This document shows positions 38,672 through 39,010 of a DNA stretch of 39,010 bases, piece after piece. The stretch is taken from the NCBI RefSeq assembly GCF_026157065.1, contig NZ_JANLGQ010000010.1:1-39010 (forward strand), written 5' to 3'. Under the pieces are notes generated by a model, which was not told the DNA's origin, searched no databases, and saw only the letters and a program-made list of their open reading frames with translations. A program made the translations under genes and the position numbers. This stretch comes from Enterococcus sp. HY326. Lineage in GTDB: Bacteria > Bacillota > Bacilli > Lactobacillales > Enterococcaceae. How positions within the stretch are numbered: position 1 is the first letter of the stretch; the number at the start of each line of letters is the position of its first letter.

Positions 38672-38787
38672 TTTTTTTTAAATATGTAATTTGTGTATCA
38701 CTTCAATTTAATTCTTTCTTATGAATGGAATCGATAGTAGAATCTTACATATCGAAACCAGATAGTTTATATTTCTTCATAATATTC

Positions 38788-38815
38788 ACTTGGTATAACG
38801 TAACTTATGTAAATT
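38788..38815 (+). repeat. dif-like site L
   Basis: Left arm ACTTGGTATAA, spacer CGTAAC, right arm TTATGTAAATT. Confidence 0.7.
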
Positions 38816-38851
38816 AAGAAGCTAGCTCTTTATGGGCTTGCTTCTTTTTAT
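38815..38851 (+). terminator. Hairpin between dif-like sites L and M
   Basis: AAGAAGC and AGCTC pair with GGGCT and GCTTCTT around a short loop, followed by TTTTATAA, which is the left arm of site M. Confidence 0.65.
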
Positions 38852-38870
38852 AAAGAGGACTATGTGAACT
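38843..38870 (+). repeat. dif-like site M
   Basis: Left arm TCTTTTTATAA (as in site E), spacer AGAGGA, right arm CTATGTGAACT. Confidence 0.6.
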
Positions 38871-38911
38871 ATATTTAGCAGCGACCATAGCTATGCTGAC
38901 AACTACCTTAT

Positions 38912-39010
38912 TTAACTTTGGTCATCTTCCCATACATAATCAGAGTAAAATTTTTGAAAGATAGTTTCTCGAGTAGTCTCATTTTTTTGAACAAAGTTTC
39001 TGCTATAGAC
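38912..39010 (-). CDS. Partial gene, C-terminus only
   Basis: A minus-strand frame enters from the right edge and reads VYSRNFVQKNETTRETIFQK then FYSDYVWEDDQS, ending TAA at 38912. 32 residues with an acidic end, protein-like. The start lies beyond the window. Family not recognisable. It would be the first gene of the unit after dif-like site M. Confidence 0.45.
   Translation of the reverse strand, partial: VYSRNFVQKNETTRETIFQKFYSDYVWEDDQS

Overview
The window looks like a low-GC Lactobacillales plasmid, most likely from Enterococcus. The reasons are its AT-rich codon use, a MobL-type relaxase with two small ribbon-helix-helix helpers, Hol-Tox type I toxins, a ParA/DUF5388-like partition pair, an HTH-type Rep, and a class III Fic protein resembling the Enterococcus faecalis one. 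No type IV secretion, mating-pair or coupling-protein gene was recognised, so within this window the molecule looks mobilizable rather than self-transmissible. It cannot be told whether the window is a complete circle. A minus-strand gene is cut at the right edge.

Layout. 1-3250: candidate oriT, aux1, aux2, MobL relaxase, a broken accessory gene, ssb. 3300-4250: type I toxin locus, frameshifted BlaI-like regulator, an ~80-nt sRNA gene. 4252-14740: an array of small cargo units separated by 28-bp XerC/XerD dif-like sites. The units hold a DUF805 membrane protein, small membrane proteins, a UvrA-like ABC ATPase, an alpha/beta hydrolase, a lipoprotein, decayed genes, a second broken ssb, a structured RNA candidate and a membrane glycosyltransferase. 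14900-18250: siderophore-binding-protein remnant, large palindromes, a minimal tyrosine recombinase, a zinc-ribbon protein, a dead IS3-family element and an IS256-family remnant. 18555-25032: a lipoprotein / MacA-like adaptor / MacB-like ATPase / permease set, then a two-component system and a second lipoprotein. 25100-26300: transposon and resolvase debris, truncated UmuC, YolD-like gene. 26580-29063: parAB-like operon flanked by GATACA-type repeats, and a rep gene split by one in-frame stop. 29269-31800: broken membrane/coiled-coil gene, a second oriT with its own aux pair, a relaxase cut short by joining to an ssb tail, and a second copy of the toxin block. 32153-36430: a collapsed type I restriction locus (hsdR'-hsdM' fusion plus half-length frameshifted hsdS), class III Fic, an unknown membrane protein and broken genes. 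36528-39010: BRCT protein with a terminator-bearing leader, a second ~80-nt sRNA, then another dif-bounded zone of small membrane proteins.

The most interesting signal is the set of 13 dif-like sites (11-bp arm, 6-bp spacer, 11-bp arm), all in the same orientation and confined to the two cargo zones. Several come in pairs with a terminator-like hairpin between them, so that the U-tract of the hairpin is also the left arm of the next site. This resembles the pdif modules known from Acinetobacter plasmids, but here in a Gram-positive setting, as direct repeats and with built-in transcription insulators. Other unusual items are the duplicated relaxosome loci with a shared 13-mer, a possible ~150-nt structured RNA, a two-copy sRNA family with a UCUCCU loop, and many genes broken by a single in-frame stop.

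Everything here is read by eye. Family names rest on motif recognition, not on database searches.
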